From the NCBI GenBank assembly GCA_014155875.1, contig JACEFZ010012658.1, positions 62,001 through 126,000 of the forward strand: a stretch of 64,000 nucleotides of DNA, given 5' to 3'. The notes under the pieces are model-generated. The model did no database searches and was not told the DNA's origin. It saw only the letters and a list, made by a program, of their open reading frames with translations. The number at the start of each line of letters is the position of its first letter. The first letter of the stretch is position 1. The stretch comes from Cepaea nemoralis. Taxonomy: Eukaryota; Mollusca; Gastropoda; Stylommatophora; Helicidae. Shown one piece after another: positions 46,685 through 57,513 of this stretch. A program made the translations under genes and the position numbers.

Positions 46685-47244
46685 TTGATTATGTGGTTGC
46701 TTCGGGATTTGAAATTTAAATATTGAGCACAACCCACTACTGGCAACGCCGATCACATTCTGGTATGAACCTAAGGCCTATCCACGTCAATATGGAAGCA
46801 CTATACTCGAGTTTCGCCCTCATTTGAGCTCTTCAGTAGTGCATATCCCAGACCGGATCCGGAAACAGTCCCGGATCACGCGTGTGAAGCGGGTGTGTAA
46901 CCACGCGGCACACACTGGACACACCAAATTATCACAACAGAACATCACAACGCTACCCATCGTAGGCTATGCTCAAGATTGCCCAATCGCCGCGACCGAC
47001 GTCCGTCAATCGATGGGACCCGAACGATCAGGACTTCTCACTGGCAAGGAACACCAGGCCTCCTAAATCCAGTGAGCAATAATCAATTGATTATGTGGTT
47101 GCTTCGGGATTTGAAATTTAAATATTGAGCACAACCCACTACTGACAACGCCGATCACATTCTGGTATGAACCTAAGGCCTATCCACGTCAATATGGAAG
47201 CACTATACTCCCTACGATGGGTAGCGTTGTGATGTTCTGTTGTG
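46685..47244 (-). mobile_element. Hammerhead-ribozyme element (Penelope/retrozyme-like), 560 bp
   Basis: Flanked by a perfect 12-bp duplication, ATAACTGTCAAA, at 46673-46684 and 47245-47256. Inside, a repeat of about 126 bp occurs twice in direct order (46683-46808 and 47085-47210, one mismatch noticed), giving a period of 402 bp. The last 38 bases (47211-47248) are a perfect inverted copy of 46929-46966. A hammerhead motif spans 46798-46842 on minus. Direct repeats, target duplication, an inverted end piece and a hammerhead are known traits of Penelope-like elements and of small retrozymes. No RT or GIY-YIG ORF was identified, so it is non-autonomous or truncated. Confidence 0.75.
46798..46842 (-). 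ncRNA. Hammerhead self-cleaving ribozyme, type I, very short stem III
   Basis: Read on minus: stem I strand GCACUA (46842-46837), core CUGAAGA (46836-46830), stem II GCUC/GGGC with loop AAAUGA (46829-46816), core GAAA (46815-46812), self-complementary ACUCGAGU forming stem III (46812-46805), then A, the cleavage base, at 46804, and stem I strand UAGUGC (46803-46798), fully complementary to the first. All invariant core bases are present. Stem III allows only two pairs with a four-base loop, which is typical of Penelope and retrozyme hammerheads that may act as dimers. Predicted cut: between 46804 and 46803. Confidence 0.8.
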
Positions 47245-47256
47245 ATAACTGTCAAA

Positions 47257-48431
47257 GACAATAAAATTGGGGGAGTGTTGCATCCCTACAAGAGGAAACG
47301 TGGAAAGACGTATAGTGTAGGAAGACGTGAATGTCGGTCGGTTTGATGTAAATATATGTATTGGGACCTCGAGCACCACTGGAGTCTGTAAAGGTCCAAG
47401 AAGTTGGCAGAAGAAGAGGAGACTTTGAGTTTAATGCTGAGTTGTAAATTGAAAAATAAAAGACTATCAAGTTCTCTAGTACTAATACAAGAATATCCTC
47501 CTATAATTATCAGATTAGCTTAGTCTGTACCGCTAAGTGGGGTACTGGTGCACAATCAGGCAGATGTAGTCAGAGCCCTCTGTGAAGGAACAGAGCAGCC
47601 TTCATTGCCTTAGATAGAAATGTGTTTCAGCAGAGACCACAGGATCTGGCCGTCACTCGGCACTCTGGGGAAGAGTCAGACTTACAGATAATCTGACTGC
47701 AGCTGTACCATTAGTATTCGTACCCTTCGCTGGTTGTTGAAGAAGAGGGCGGAGAGCGTGTGGGAATGCCCCGAATGCTGTGATATGGGTGTTTGACACA
47801 CCTCGACCCAGACTATAACACACCAGACGGGTCTGTCATCGTAAACACTCTGCTGTAAAGTGTTTCTATTAAAAGATGTTGTGGTGTAGAGTAGTTTCTC
47901 TGCACATGCAAAAGTTTCCTTAGGGAAAAGAATCCTCGTCAAACTAATAAAAGTGGTGGGAAATTCAGAAGATTTGAACACATACAATAGTCTACTATAG
48001 ATTGATTGAACACTTTTAAGTCTGGTTCAAAACACAATAGTACATTTATTGTCATACGATATTCAACGAACAAAGATGAATAGTTAGCATAATATAGATA
48101 AACCATTTATTAAACATAGATTTCCCCATGAATTTAAGTAGCTGTATGTTTTTTCTACATTGATTTCAATTAATTAGATGTTACTTGGTTCACATATCTC
48201 CTCCTTGAGGAATATAAGATTGCCATTCTCTTAGGTCTTCTTTTCTGGCTGATCATACATCTCGTCCTCTCTTTGGATGGCATGCACAAAATGTAAGTGA
48301 TTACCGTATTCTTTAGAGACATTTACCACCATTACACAGGGTCTGTTTGAGTGCTATATGCTCCGTAATCCCTTGTTCACGTATCGATTCAAATAAATTA
48401 TCGTTTGGTAATTAACTTCAGACTTTTTTAT
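47257..48431. other. Unassigned sequence
   Basis: No gene, repeat or RNA structure is recognised. The open frames here are short and without family resemblance. Confidence 0.4.
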
Positions 48432-48512
48432 GTTGCATATCTCTTACAGGACGTTGCAGTCAACACCAACATTTTCAGCTGCTGTTGATGTACTAGGCAA
48501 TTCAGAGTTAAC
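48432..48512 (-). mobile_element. SINE family A, 3' fragment
   Basis: About 80 bp matching the conserved 3' module of the SINE: plus-strand GTTGCATATCTCTTACAGGA, then GTCAACACC, TTTTCAGCTGCTGTTGATG, CTAGGCAA. Nearly identical to 52582-52652. The head is missing. Confidence 0.65.
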
Positions 48513-48858
48513 TGACGGTAAATGTTAATTTTTAAACTTACGTTAATTTTAAATTATATATCATGCATACACTACTAATACTAATAATATCAATGATAAT
48601 AAGTGTATATCACGTTTCACGGGGTGGTTGTAGGCCTGGGTGATAGATGCAAAGAGGATTGCATAGTTAGTCTCTTGCAACAGTCAGAGCTGCAATACTT
48701 TGGGACGATTACAAATATCACACACGAACTTTAGGAGACATACCAGAATGACTATGGATGGGTACGTTGAATGTGATTTTATGACCTACATTGACATCTG
48801 TGCAGACATAAAGCAGGAAAACAGGATAGTTAGGGATGTTATACCTTTATTAAACAAT

Positions 48859-49043
48859 GATGGTACTGCAGAGCTGAGATATGGAAAGGTACAAGTACAC
48901 CAGGATAAACACTAATGAAGCAGTGATGGTACCGAAGATCTGAGCTGTGGAAAGATACACCCACACTAGGATGACCACTAATGGCACAGTGATGGTTCCG
49001 AGGATTTGAGCTATGGAAAGATACACCCACACCAGTGGGTGGA
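48859..49043. repeat. 66-bp tandem repeat, 2.8 copies
   Basis: Units start at 48859, 48925 and 48991, each beginning GATGGT and containing GGAAAG.TACA. They differ at several positions, so the array is not recent. Confidence 0.8.
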
Positions 49044-50416
49044 AAGAGCACCTATACCCCGATGACCGTTAATTACAGAACAATACGGGACTGTCCATGA
49101 GTTGGGAGAGTTTTGTTGTGCATTGAGGGACTGGCGCAACTTAAACCAAGATTGTAATTTTATCCGGTGTTTAACTTCTTTTTGACACTTGTATCTTATA
49201 GTATACAACATGACTGCTTATAGGAGCAAACGTCAGTGGAATATTAACGAATGTTATTGGATACCTCAAAATTCAGTTAGCCTAAACATTCAAGGTTGGT
49301 GATGATTAGTGTTATGATTTACATCAATATGCTCACAAAGATAATCAACAGAGATATAACCACGCAAGCTTTCAGACCACACAAGAGTCCACAAAGTATC
49401 ACATTCATGAGAAGTTACCAGTATGAGAGTAAAATTAAATGCATGACAGATGTGATTACTATGTATTAATTTAACGAAACAGATTATTATGGACACATAT
49501 GTTTGTGTATTAACATAATACATTTTATATTATCATAAACGTCTCTGTGGTTTAAAAGCAAAATATAATTTGGCTTCACATCAACAATGTATCAAATTTG
49601 GAGGGATACATGACTCAATGCAAGTTTATATTCGTGAAACTTAAGGTCTTCTATTCTTTTATAAATGTTCATTGCATGCTGTTTCTTGTCCTCTCTGATT
49701 TTTCTAATGTATTATGTTTTATTTAACATTATTGCGTTCCAAAATGTTCGTTTTAATGTTTTCTATGTGATTTAGCTCATATTAATTCGCACGTTTTAGG
49801 AAAGTCGTTTTTTTTTCCGGATGAGATACGTATGTCTTGCTTGTGTGGCTAGCCCCACGAGTATCACATCTTTTATTTTTTGTATTGCCATCTTTCTTAT
49901 TTTGTCCTACTGCTTTTGCCATGACGCGTCGCAGACAGAAGGCAGATGTAATTTTCTGTTTCGCCGGCGCTGGTATTAACGTCATATTCGATTTCTTCAA
50001 TGTCTCTTTTACTCCATCTAGCCATGTCTTCCTCTGGCCTTATATCCCGATGTTCTCAAGTAGAACGCTCTAGCCGCTGGTTGGTCGGTTTCATTCTAAC
50101 TAAATCTCCATACCATTTAATTCTTTGGTGTTTTATAAAGTCTGTAAAAGGTGTTATCCCTAAACTTGTTCTTAGTTTCTCATTTGTCTATTACTTCTTG
50201 TTTCTCCAGCAGCGTTTCTTATGCATCTCATGTTACTTAATGTCATTTTACGCCTATGTGTTTCTAAGACTGTCCAATACTGCGTCTGTCCGATTTTTTT
50301 TTTTTTTTTTGGGTATGCATGTTAATATTTAGATGTTTTAGAATAGGTGCTATGTGATAGTTGATGTTATTTGCTTTCTGTATTCTCCTTTCTAATTGAA
50401 TTTTGCACAGAAAATG
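49044..50416. other. Unassigned sequence
   Basis: No domain or named repeat is recognised. It is AT-rich, with a T run at 50296-50310. Confidence 0.4.
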
Positions 50417-51144
50417 AGTTAATGATAGCCAACACACTTTTTAAACAGCACCCAAGAAGAAGGAAGTCTCCGGACAGTATTACCAAATATCAGATAGATT
50501 ATATTTTAATACAAAGAAGATGGAGATCAAGCGTAACATAGGCATAAACCTTACGAAGGGCAAACTGTGATACAGATCATCGGTTATTAGAAGCAGATGT
50601 GAAAGTAACACTCAAAAAGCTTACCCGAGGAACATGGCCATTTCGTTTTGATCTCACAAAAATACCAGATGCATACAGCGTAGAAGTGAAGAATCGTTAT
50701 GGGGTCTTGATGTCTGTACAGGAGGAATTGGCAGTACAAGACAGAGATATCTTGATAACTGCATGCCAATGATTTAATTCCGACCAAGAAAAAGCAACAT
50801 AAGCCATGGATTACATCAGACACGTTAGAATTAACGAAGGGGGCTGAAACAGAAAGGAGGTGAATCCGATAATAGCAGGATGAAGTATAAATCTTTAACT
50901 CGAGAAATAAGAAAGAACACAAGACAGGACAAACATCAATATATACAAGATTGTTGTACTAGAATAGAGCAATATCTTAAGACTGGAAGAGATTACGAAA
51001 TGTTCAAAGAAATGAAGTTATTGACAAGAAATGTTCAACCTCAATTAAATGTTATCTGTGACAAGTTGGGAAATACCCTAACAGAATCTAGACAAATTCT
51101 AGAAAGATGGCAGGACTACAGCATGGGGTGTATGATATGAATGA

Positions 51145-51496
51145 CAGTGAGGATATGCTTGCTTGCTTGTGTTCGCTGGCTGTGAACTCCAGCGTGAAGT
51201 CCTGTGTGTCGGATGAAGACATCCTGTTGACAACATCAGTGTGATGTCATACAGGACCTGAGGTTTGCGTGAGTATCCGTTGTCCCATGTCTGACTTATT
51301 GGTGTGCAGACTGGTGGTTCCTCGCCGTGCAGGCAGACACTCTCCGACTTCGGAGGAATCAACGATCCTACTGACTTCAGTCAGGACCCCGAAGGGACCT
51401 GTTGCCCAGGACGCTCGGCGAGGACGCGTCAATAGGTCTTGGCCAGTATAGAACCCAGCCCTGGTGCCTTGGAAACACCTCTGCGTCCCAGTGAGA
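51145..51496 (+). mobile_element. SINE-like dispersed repeat, family B, copy 1
   Basis: A 352-bp insertion in the LINE, flanked by the 10-bp duplication ATATGAATGA (51135-51144 and 51497-51506). About 310 bp of it matches the reverse complement of 56693-56996. Pol III boxes are unclear: GGTTCCTCGCC near 51327 is only B-box-like. Class is inferred from size, copy pattern and target duplication. Confidence 0.65.
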
Positions 51497-52576
51497 ATAT
51501 GAATGAGATACGTGAACCAATGACAGCAGAGACAGAACCTGATCCCTCATTAGGTGAAATTGCATGGCCAATTAAAAACCCGAAGAATGGTAAATCACCT
51601 GGCTGTGATGAGATACCAGCTGACCTAATTAAAGCGGGAGGAGAAGAAAGCATACAAATCTGTCACGCATTATGTAAAAAGATATGGAAATATGGTATAT
51701 GGCCAAAATATTGGAAGAGAACTATCTTCATTCGAATACCCAAAAAAGGGGCAACCTGAAATTATGCACCAACTACAGAACTGTTGCCCTGATAAGTGAT
51801 GCAAGTAAAATTCTACTAAAAATCATAATGGGACGATTTCGTAAGAACATAGAAGAAGAAATTAACATGGTTCAAGCTGGATTAAGACAAGACAGAGGAA
51901 CAAGAGATCACATACTCAACATGCGTTTAATAATAGAGAAATGCGGAGAATTTAATGTAAACCTATTCTCATGTTTTGTGGATTATTCAAAGGCATTTGA
52001 CTGTTTACAACATCAGAAACTTTGGGAAATCACGAGGAATATGGGCTTTCCATCACATGTAATACAACTCATAAAAATGCTCTATCAAGACCAACAAGCA
52101 GCGGTTAGAATAGATGGCGAGACATCAGATTGGTTTGACATCAAGCAAGAAGTCCGTCAGGGCTGTGTGCTGTCCCCTTATTTGTTTAACATGAAAGCCG
52201 ACAATATAATCAGAAATGTCAGAGATGATATAAACATGGACCAATATGATGCCATAAATATCAGTGGTCATGACATACCAGAGATTCGATATGCTGATGA
52301 TACAGTATTGCTATCCACAACACAGAATGGCATAGAAAACCTAATAACCTCAACCCATTTGAATGGGTCGTTAAATCACAACTTGTATCTTAACATAGCA
52401 AAAACAAAGATAATGCATACAGATAAAACTACTATAGAGACAGAAATATATGTTAAAGAGGAAAAATTGGAAGTGGTAGTAAACTTCGAATATCTTGGAT
52501 CACTGATTCCCAACAACGCTGACACAATAAAAGAAATTTTAAAAGACGAATATCTATTGCTCTCCAAAAGACTAAA
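51497..52576 (+). pseudogene. LINE reverse transcriptase
   Basis: NPKNGKSPGCDEIPADLIKAG (near 51580) opens the RT. A frame change near 51750 leads to NYRTVALISDASKILLKI, CFVDYSKAFDCLQH (motif A, near 51976), EVRQGCVLSPYLFNM (motif B) and IRYADDTVLLST (motif C, near 52280-52315), followed by NIAKTKIM and FEYLGSLI. Motif B reads VRQGCVLSPYL, normal for LINEs. The reading is cut by the SINE at 52577 and resumes at 52741. Catalytic Asp residues are intact. Confidence 0.8.
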
Positions 52577-52740
52577 AAATTGTGTTGCATATCCCTTACG
52601 GGACGTTGCAGTCAACACCAGCATTTTCAGCTGCTGTTGATGTACTAGGCAAGTGTTACGTTCAGTAGTTTGCCATTGCTTTCTGAAAGACCGGCCCCTA
52701 TACCTTTTTCGAAAAAACAAAAAAAACAAAAAAACATCAA
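52577..52740 (-). mobile_element. SINE family A, 5'-truncated copy
   Basis: A 164-bp insertion between two AAAAGACTAAAA repeats (52565-52576 and 52741-52752). The conserved 3' module lies at about 52582-52690 on minus; the head with Pol III boxes is absent, replaced by an A-rich stretch at 52711-52737. Confidence 0.75.
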
Positions 52741-53235
52741 AAAAGACTAAAACAACTGAATAAATTGTGGAGTGAGACAGATAGAACCACAAATATTAGA
52801 TTTTTAAGACCATGCATCTTTTCAATTGCAACATACGCCTGTGAGACCTGGACACTTACTAAACAAACTGAACAGCGCATACATGCCTTTGAATATACAT
52901 GTTATAGACGAGTTCTAAGAGTTTCTTGGATACAGAAAAGAACAAATGCGTCCATACTTCAAGAGCTGAATACTGAAGAAGATCGGCGATTAAAGATGAT
53001 AAAACAAAGAAAATTGAAATATTTTGGTCACTTGAAACATCACGAAAGTTTGCAGAGAATAATATTGTAGGGGTATATGCCTGGGAAGAGAGGAAGAGGA
53101 GGGCCAAAGAGAAGATGGGCGCGGGATGTGGTGGATGATCTCCAGATGGGTGTATCGGACGCGGGACATCTTGCTTACGATCGAAGAGTTTTCCGGAAGG
53201 TTGTTATAGAAGCGTGGTTCTGCAAAGGACATGTT
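52741..53235 (+). pseudogene. LINE C-terminal segment
   Basis: After the SINE: LWSETDRTTNIRFLR, SIATYACETWTLTK, RRVLRVSWIQKRTNASIL, LKYFGHLKHHESLQRIIL, stop at 53068-53070, then in a shifted frame GKRGRGGPKRRWARDVVDDL and RVFRKVVIEA. This basic tail block (GRGRP-like) is typical of the same LINE type as at 61685-62157. Confidence 0.65.
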
Positions 53236-53349
53236 ATTGAATTCTCCTTTCTATTTCTTTGCCTAGTCTTCCACTACCATCAGGACCTGAAAATGTGTAC
53301 CCTCATATTGTATGCACATGATATAGTACTTACAACGGTACGTGTCGGG

Positions 53350-53798
53350 CGCGCTTCTTACGGCACTTTAATTGTATCCTGAAGTCTGCATCAAGTATCC
53401 CACGACCTGTGTCACAGTTTGTTCCCGGGAGTGTCTTCGTGAATGTTACCTCTATCCTCCATCTTTGGTGTGTTAGAATGTAATAAATTCTGTTTCTGTA
53501 GCTACCACCTGGCGAAGTGCAAGTGAAGAGCCTTCTTGGACAGAGCGGATGTTTGAGATCGAGCGTTTCTAGACAATATTCGAATGGTTTCTCACCCCTC
53601 ATTTCTATGTCCTACACCAAAAGGGCACAGTACGTCTCCTTCCTCATATTCTGTTCCTTCAATACCAGTTTTTGTGTTTAATTCATTGATGATTATATCG
53701 AAATCGCCTTTTTCGCGTTTTCTAGTGTCTTTTGTAACCTATTATAAGATGCCCGAATTTCATCTTCTGATGCAGATAATGGTGTACATAAACTTGTA
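53350..53798 (-). pseudogene. LINE endonuclease fragment
   Basis: On minus: PLSASEDEIRASYNRLQKTL, DFDIIINELNTKTG (the usual GDLNAKTG core with Gly-Asp replaced), FGVGHRN, one frame change, EKPFEYCLETLDLKHPLC, NRIYYILTHQRWR, and TLPGTNCDTGRGILDADFRI where SDH is expected. It is the end of an APE-type endonuclease of an RTE-like LINE, with decayed catalytic residues. It runs opposite to the LINE ending at 53235. Confidence 0.6.
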
Positions 53799-53811
53799 TA
53801 GCTGTGATGTA

Positions 53812-54764
53812 CGAGGACAAGTCAATAAGTAAGTCACACAGTTATGTGGTATAGCAGGTAAATGTAGTTGGTGTTTTCTACAGGTGTCATTAGGTGACAT
53901 CAACATCGAACTTTATATTCCCGTTCGTCAAGTGGCGCTAGGTGCTTATGCGCATGCGCAGCGCATACACAAAATGGCGACTATACTTACGGAGTGTACA
54001 ACCAAAGGGCAACGTGCTGTTGTGCGATTTTTGTGGGCAAAAGGACTGCTAGCAAAGGACATTCATAAGGAAATGCTTCCTGTTTATGTGGCAAATGTTT
54101 GTCCCATAAAGCGGTGCATAGCTGGGTATAAAAATTTTCTCATGGACGCTCTAAAATTGTTGATGAATTCCGATCTGGTCGTCTTGTTGAGATTGCAACA
54201 GAAGCATCCGTGCAGCGGGTCGAAGAGATGATTAGAAGTGACAGACCAGTAGCGATAGACTCTGTAGCATTTGCAATGAGGTGCTCACATGGTTCAGCAT
54301 ACAGCTTAATGCATGATTGATTGAAATTTCCAGGACTGCTGATTAGAGGAGTGTTGCTCCTTCATGACAATGCCAGACAACATACGGCTCGATTAACTCA
54401 GAAGAAAATTAACCAACTAAGGTGGGAAGTTCTGGAACCGCTACCTTACAGCCCAGACTTAGCCCCTAACAATTTCCACCTTTTTGGTCCACTGAAAACT
54501 CACTTTGGCGGGAGACATTTCGCGAATGACGCCGAAGTTGAATGTGAAGTGAAACCGTGGTTTAGACAACAGAGCACGCAGTTCTATGCAGCCAATTTGG
54601 GAGGACGGATAAAACGATGGGTTAAGTGCATCAATATTGGTGTAAATTATGTTGAGAAATAAAGGGACAATGTATGTATTAAAATAAACTGGTTTCAAGT
54701 TGTTATCACATTTAGTTATTTTTCTACAGCCACTTGTGACTTACTTATTGACTTCCTCTTGACG
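53812..54764 (+). mobile_element. Mariner-like element with internal deletion
   Basis: Inverted ends share AAGTCAATAAGTAAGTCACA: left at 53819-53838, right (reverse complement) at about 54735-54754. TA precedes the left end at 53810-53811, as expected for mariner insertion. The interior encodes two ends of a transposase with the middle missing. Confidence 0.8.
53884..54662 (+). pseudogene. Mariner transposase, deleted and frameshifted
   Basis: The N-terminal part carries the helix-turn-helix region (KGQRAVVRFLWAKGLLAKDIHKEM), then shifts frame near 54100-54130 (GRSKIVDEFRSGR, VQRVEEMIRSDRP). A segment of about 100 or more residues is missing near 54310-54330, taking the first catalytic Asp. 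The C-terminal part (54321-54662) has LLHDNARQH with the second Asp, and YSPDLAPNNFHLFGPLK, where the usual third Asp (as in APSDYHLF) is Asn. The protein would cut and paste DNA at TA; this copy cannot. Confidence 0.8.
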
Positions 54765-54814
54765 TGTTTTCTGTTCTTATGGCTGATCATGAGAGGTGGG
54801 TTATTGGCTGAACT

Positions 54815-55045
54815 GGGAGTCTCCGTGGCAAAGTGGTGACGCCGAGGGTCGTGGGTTCGATTCCCGGGTAACGTCTTTCAGTTTACGAGTGCAGCTGTCT
54901 TGAAAAATCCCGGGGATTGTCGCTGGAGCCACGGAGTTCGTGCTTTGTGCAACGCTTTCGGCAGGCCATTCCTGCGGAAAGTGACCGAGCCATATGGGAT
55001 AAAACACGGCGCAATGAAGTCGATTCTCTTGCCTTTTAAATCCTA
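54815..55045 (+). mobile_element. tRNA-derived-like SINE
   Basis: A box TGGCAAAGTGG (54826-54836) and a perfect B box GGTTCGATTCC (54854-54864) lie 28 bases apart, shorter than in a tRNA. They are followed by about 180 bp of unique sequence ending near a TTTTAAATCC stretch. It is unrelated in sequence to SINE family A. No target duplication was found; a G-run begins at 55059. Confidence 0.55.
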
Positions 55046-55920
55046 TTGGTAGGAGAAAGGGGGGGGGGGGGGAGGGTGTATCAAAGTAGAACTGAAGAAA
55101 CTGTCAGGAGAAAACAGATCCCACTACGTCCACCATTTTCCCCTGGACGTATAAATGCCTTTCCTAACTGGGCCATCATGTAACCATATGTACAACGATA
55201 TGCCTAGATTCTCAATGTGAATTCTTGCTAGTTTTTTTCTGATCACGATATAAGTTCCTAATAGACCACGTTCCATTTTATGTTTTCTTCTCTAGCCTAA
55301 TGGCAGGACCTTCCACGGTAATACAGCCGGGATTCTCAGCGTAACCAAATAATGTTGATTTTCTTGTCCTAAAGTTGATAATTATCTATCTTTGTGAATT
55401 GAACCATAACGTCACATTGTAAGGAGAAAAAACACACATTTCAAACAGTTGTCATACCCTCACATTGAAGTAGAACAAAATACACATTCCAAACAGTAAT
55501 CATACCTTCACATCCAAGTAGGAAAAACAACATTCCAAACAATAATCATAACTTCACATCCAAGTAGGAAAAAATATTCCAAACAGTAATTATACCTTCA
55601 CATCGAAGAAGAAAAATAAAACACATTCCAAATAGTATTCATATTTTCCCATTGAAGTAGGGAAAAAACACCATTCCAAACAGTAATCATAACTTCATAT
55701 CGAAGTAGACAAGAATAAAACAGAAACATTTCAAACAGTAATCAAACCTTCACACCGAAGTGGGTGGAAAAAACCATTCCAAACAGTAATCATAACTTCG
55801 CATCGAAGTAGAAAATAAAAACACATTTCAGGCAGTAATCATAACTTCACACTGAAGTAAGAGAAAAACACATTCCAAACAGTAATAATAACTTCACATG
55901 TACGTTAAAGATAAAAACAT

Positions 55921-56535
55921 CTTGCGTGGGCCGTACTCTGTAGCAGAGATATGGTGAGGTGAGGAAAGTCCAAAGTGACAATTAAACTAGCTCAGATGAA
56001 TAGCTGGCTTCCCCTTGGATTACGTGTAGGAGATCTGCCTCTTCAGCCGCAATGATGTTTGTTGGTGCAAAACGAACCGCCGGTGTGGGGAAGGCAACAG
56101 AGGCAATACAGTCAGGCAAGGAGCTAGATTCCTGCCATCTAGGAAAGGTACCGTGTTACACTGCCGGGTCACGGCGCACCGGCTGCACGATGTTCGTCTC
56201 CCCAAGGGGCAGGATAGCTTGTGGGCAGGTACACAGCGTATGAGTGGGATAAGTGCAGAAAACAACTAAAACGTCTCGTAACTGGAAAGCAGGGTGCGAA
56301 AGCAAAACAAAAGAAAGATACCCGGAGTCATGACCCGGGGAACCCGACCGTGGAGAGCGTCAAGGAGGTAAAGGAGCCGAAACATTCGGCGAAGAGGGAT
56401 TCCCTTCTGACCATTGGAAGCACCCTGATAGGCTTACTCCGCGGCATATTTTTGTGTTGTTCTGTTTTGTCACTAACAATAATTGTTTTTGTTTTGTCAC
56501 CAACAATAATACAAGTAATTTTTCAACAACAAAAA
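55921..56535. other. Non-satellite insertion in the array
   Basis: Sequence richer in GC than the array, with an open stretch on plus at about 56052-56430 (GAKRTAGVGKATEAIQSG, KTTKTSRNWKAGCESK). It could be a fragment of a LINE 5' region, but I do not recognise it. Confidence 0.3.
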
Positions 56536-56692
56536 ACCCGCACATTCCAAACAGTAATTATAACATTATGTCAAAGGAAAAAAAAACTCATATTCCAAAC
56601 AGTAATTATAACATTATGTCAAAGGAAAAAAAACTCATATTCCAAACAGTAATTATAGTATAACTGAAGTTATTAAAAAAAAAGGGAACAGA

Positions 56693-56996
56693 TGTATTTC
56701 CAAGGCAACAGGGCCAGATTCTATACTGGCCAAGACTTACTAGTCGTGCGTCCTGGACAACAGGTCCCTTCGGAGTCCTGGATAGCGTAGTAGGATCGCT
56801 GATTCTTCCGAAGTTGGAGAGTATCTGAGTGCACGGCGAGGAACCACCAGTCTGCACACCAATAACCCAGACATGGGACAACGGATACTCACGCAAACCT
56901 CAGTCCGGCATGACATCACACTGATGTTGGACAACAGGATGCCTTCATCCGACATACAGGACTTCACGCTGGAGTTCACTGCCAGCGAACACATTA
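56693..56996 (-). mobile_element. SINE-like dispersed repeat, family B, copy 2
   Basis: The reverse complement matches 51164-51475 with scattered differences, including the shared block GGTTTGCGTGAGTATCCGTT. It sits within the satellite array. Its presence in two unrelated contexts defines the family. Confidence 0.75.
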
Positions 56997-57120
56997 AAAC
57001 AAACTCACACTCCAAACAGTAATTATAACAGTATCTCGAAGTAAAAACACATATTCCAAACAGTAAATAAAATTGTATCGGAGAAAATAAAAATAAAACA
57101 CACACGCACTCACTCACGCA

Positions 57121-57200
<80 letters not shown>
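57121..57200. repeat. (CT)n microsatellite
   Basis: About 40 CT units with one CC interruption near 57137, embedded in the satellite array. Confidence 0.95.
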
Positions 57201-57202
<2 letters not shown>

Positions 57203-57513
57203 AACAGTAATTATAACATTATGTCGAAGTAAAAAAACAACAACTTGTGAATCATATTTTAAATAGTAATAATAATATCATATCCAAAATAAAGAAAACG
57301 ATTTTTTGTTAAAAACGATTTCAAACTTAAATTCCAAACGGTAACTATAATGCAACAGCGAAATAAAAACAAAATATTCCAAACAGTAATCCGACCGTAA
57401 TATCGAATTACCAACATTATTATTATCATCATAGTTTATATGTCTTTGGTATCAGCTGAGTAGAGCAATCACCACTACGTTCGGTAGCATTTTGGACAGA
57501 TGTTTTTCGTGAT

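Larger units (their letters stand above)
50417..53240 (+). mobile_element. LINE (RTE-like), 5'-truncated, carrying two SINE-like insertions
   Basis: Starts inside the endonuclease (ITKYQIDYILIQRRWRSSVT, NCDTDHRLLEADVKV near 50545-50600) and continues through linker, RT and C-terminal domain to about 53235. Two insertions with target duplications interrupt it: 51145-51496 (ATATGAATGA) and 52577-52740 (AAAAGACTAAAA). The coding frame on either side of each insertion joins logically, so both post-date the LINE. Confidence 0.75.
55430..57400. repeat. Degenerate 45-60 bp satellite, interrupted
   Basis: The unit is built around CATTCCAAACAGTAATCATAACTTCACATCGAAGTAG (shown here in pieces: ATTCCAAACAGTAAT and TTCACATCGAAGTAG) plus an A-rich spacer. 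About ten units fill 55430-55920, three fill 56540-56660, and several more occur at 57005-57400. Interruptions are 55921-56535, a family B repeat and a (CT)n tract. Confidence 0.8.

Noticed and set aside
46824..47066. Plus-strand frame containing HAAHTGHT, resembling the end of a GIY-YIG/Penelope ORF
   Set aside because: The resemblance is a few residues only, and the element's hammerhead lies on the opposite strand; not enough to call a gene.
54826..54864. A genuine tRNA gene
   Set aside because: A and B boxes are good, but they are only 28 bases apart and no cloverleaf with acceptor stem could be folded; a SINE head fits better.
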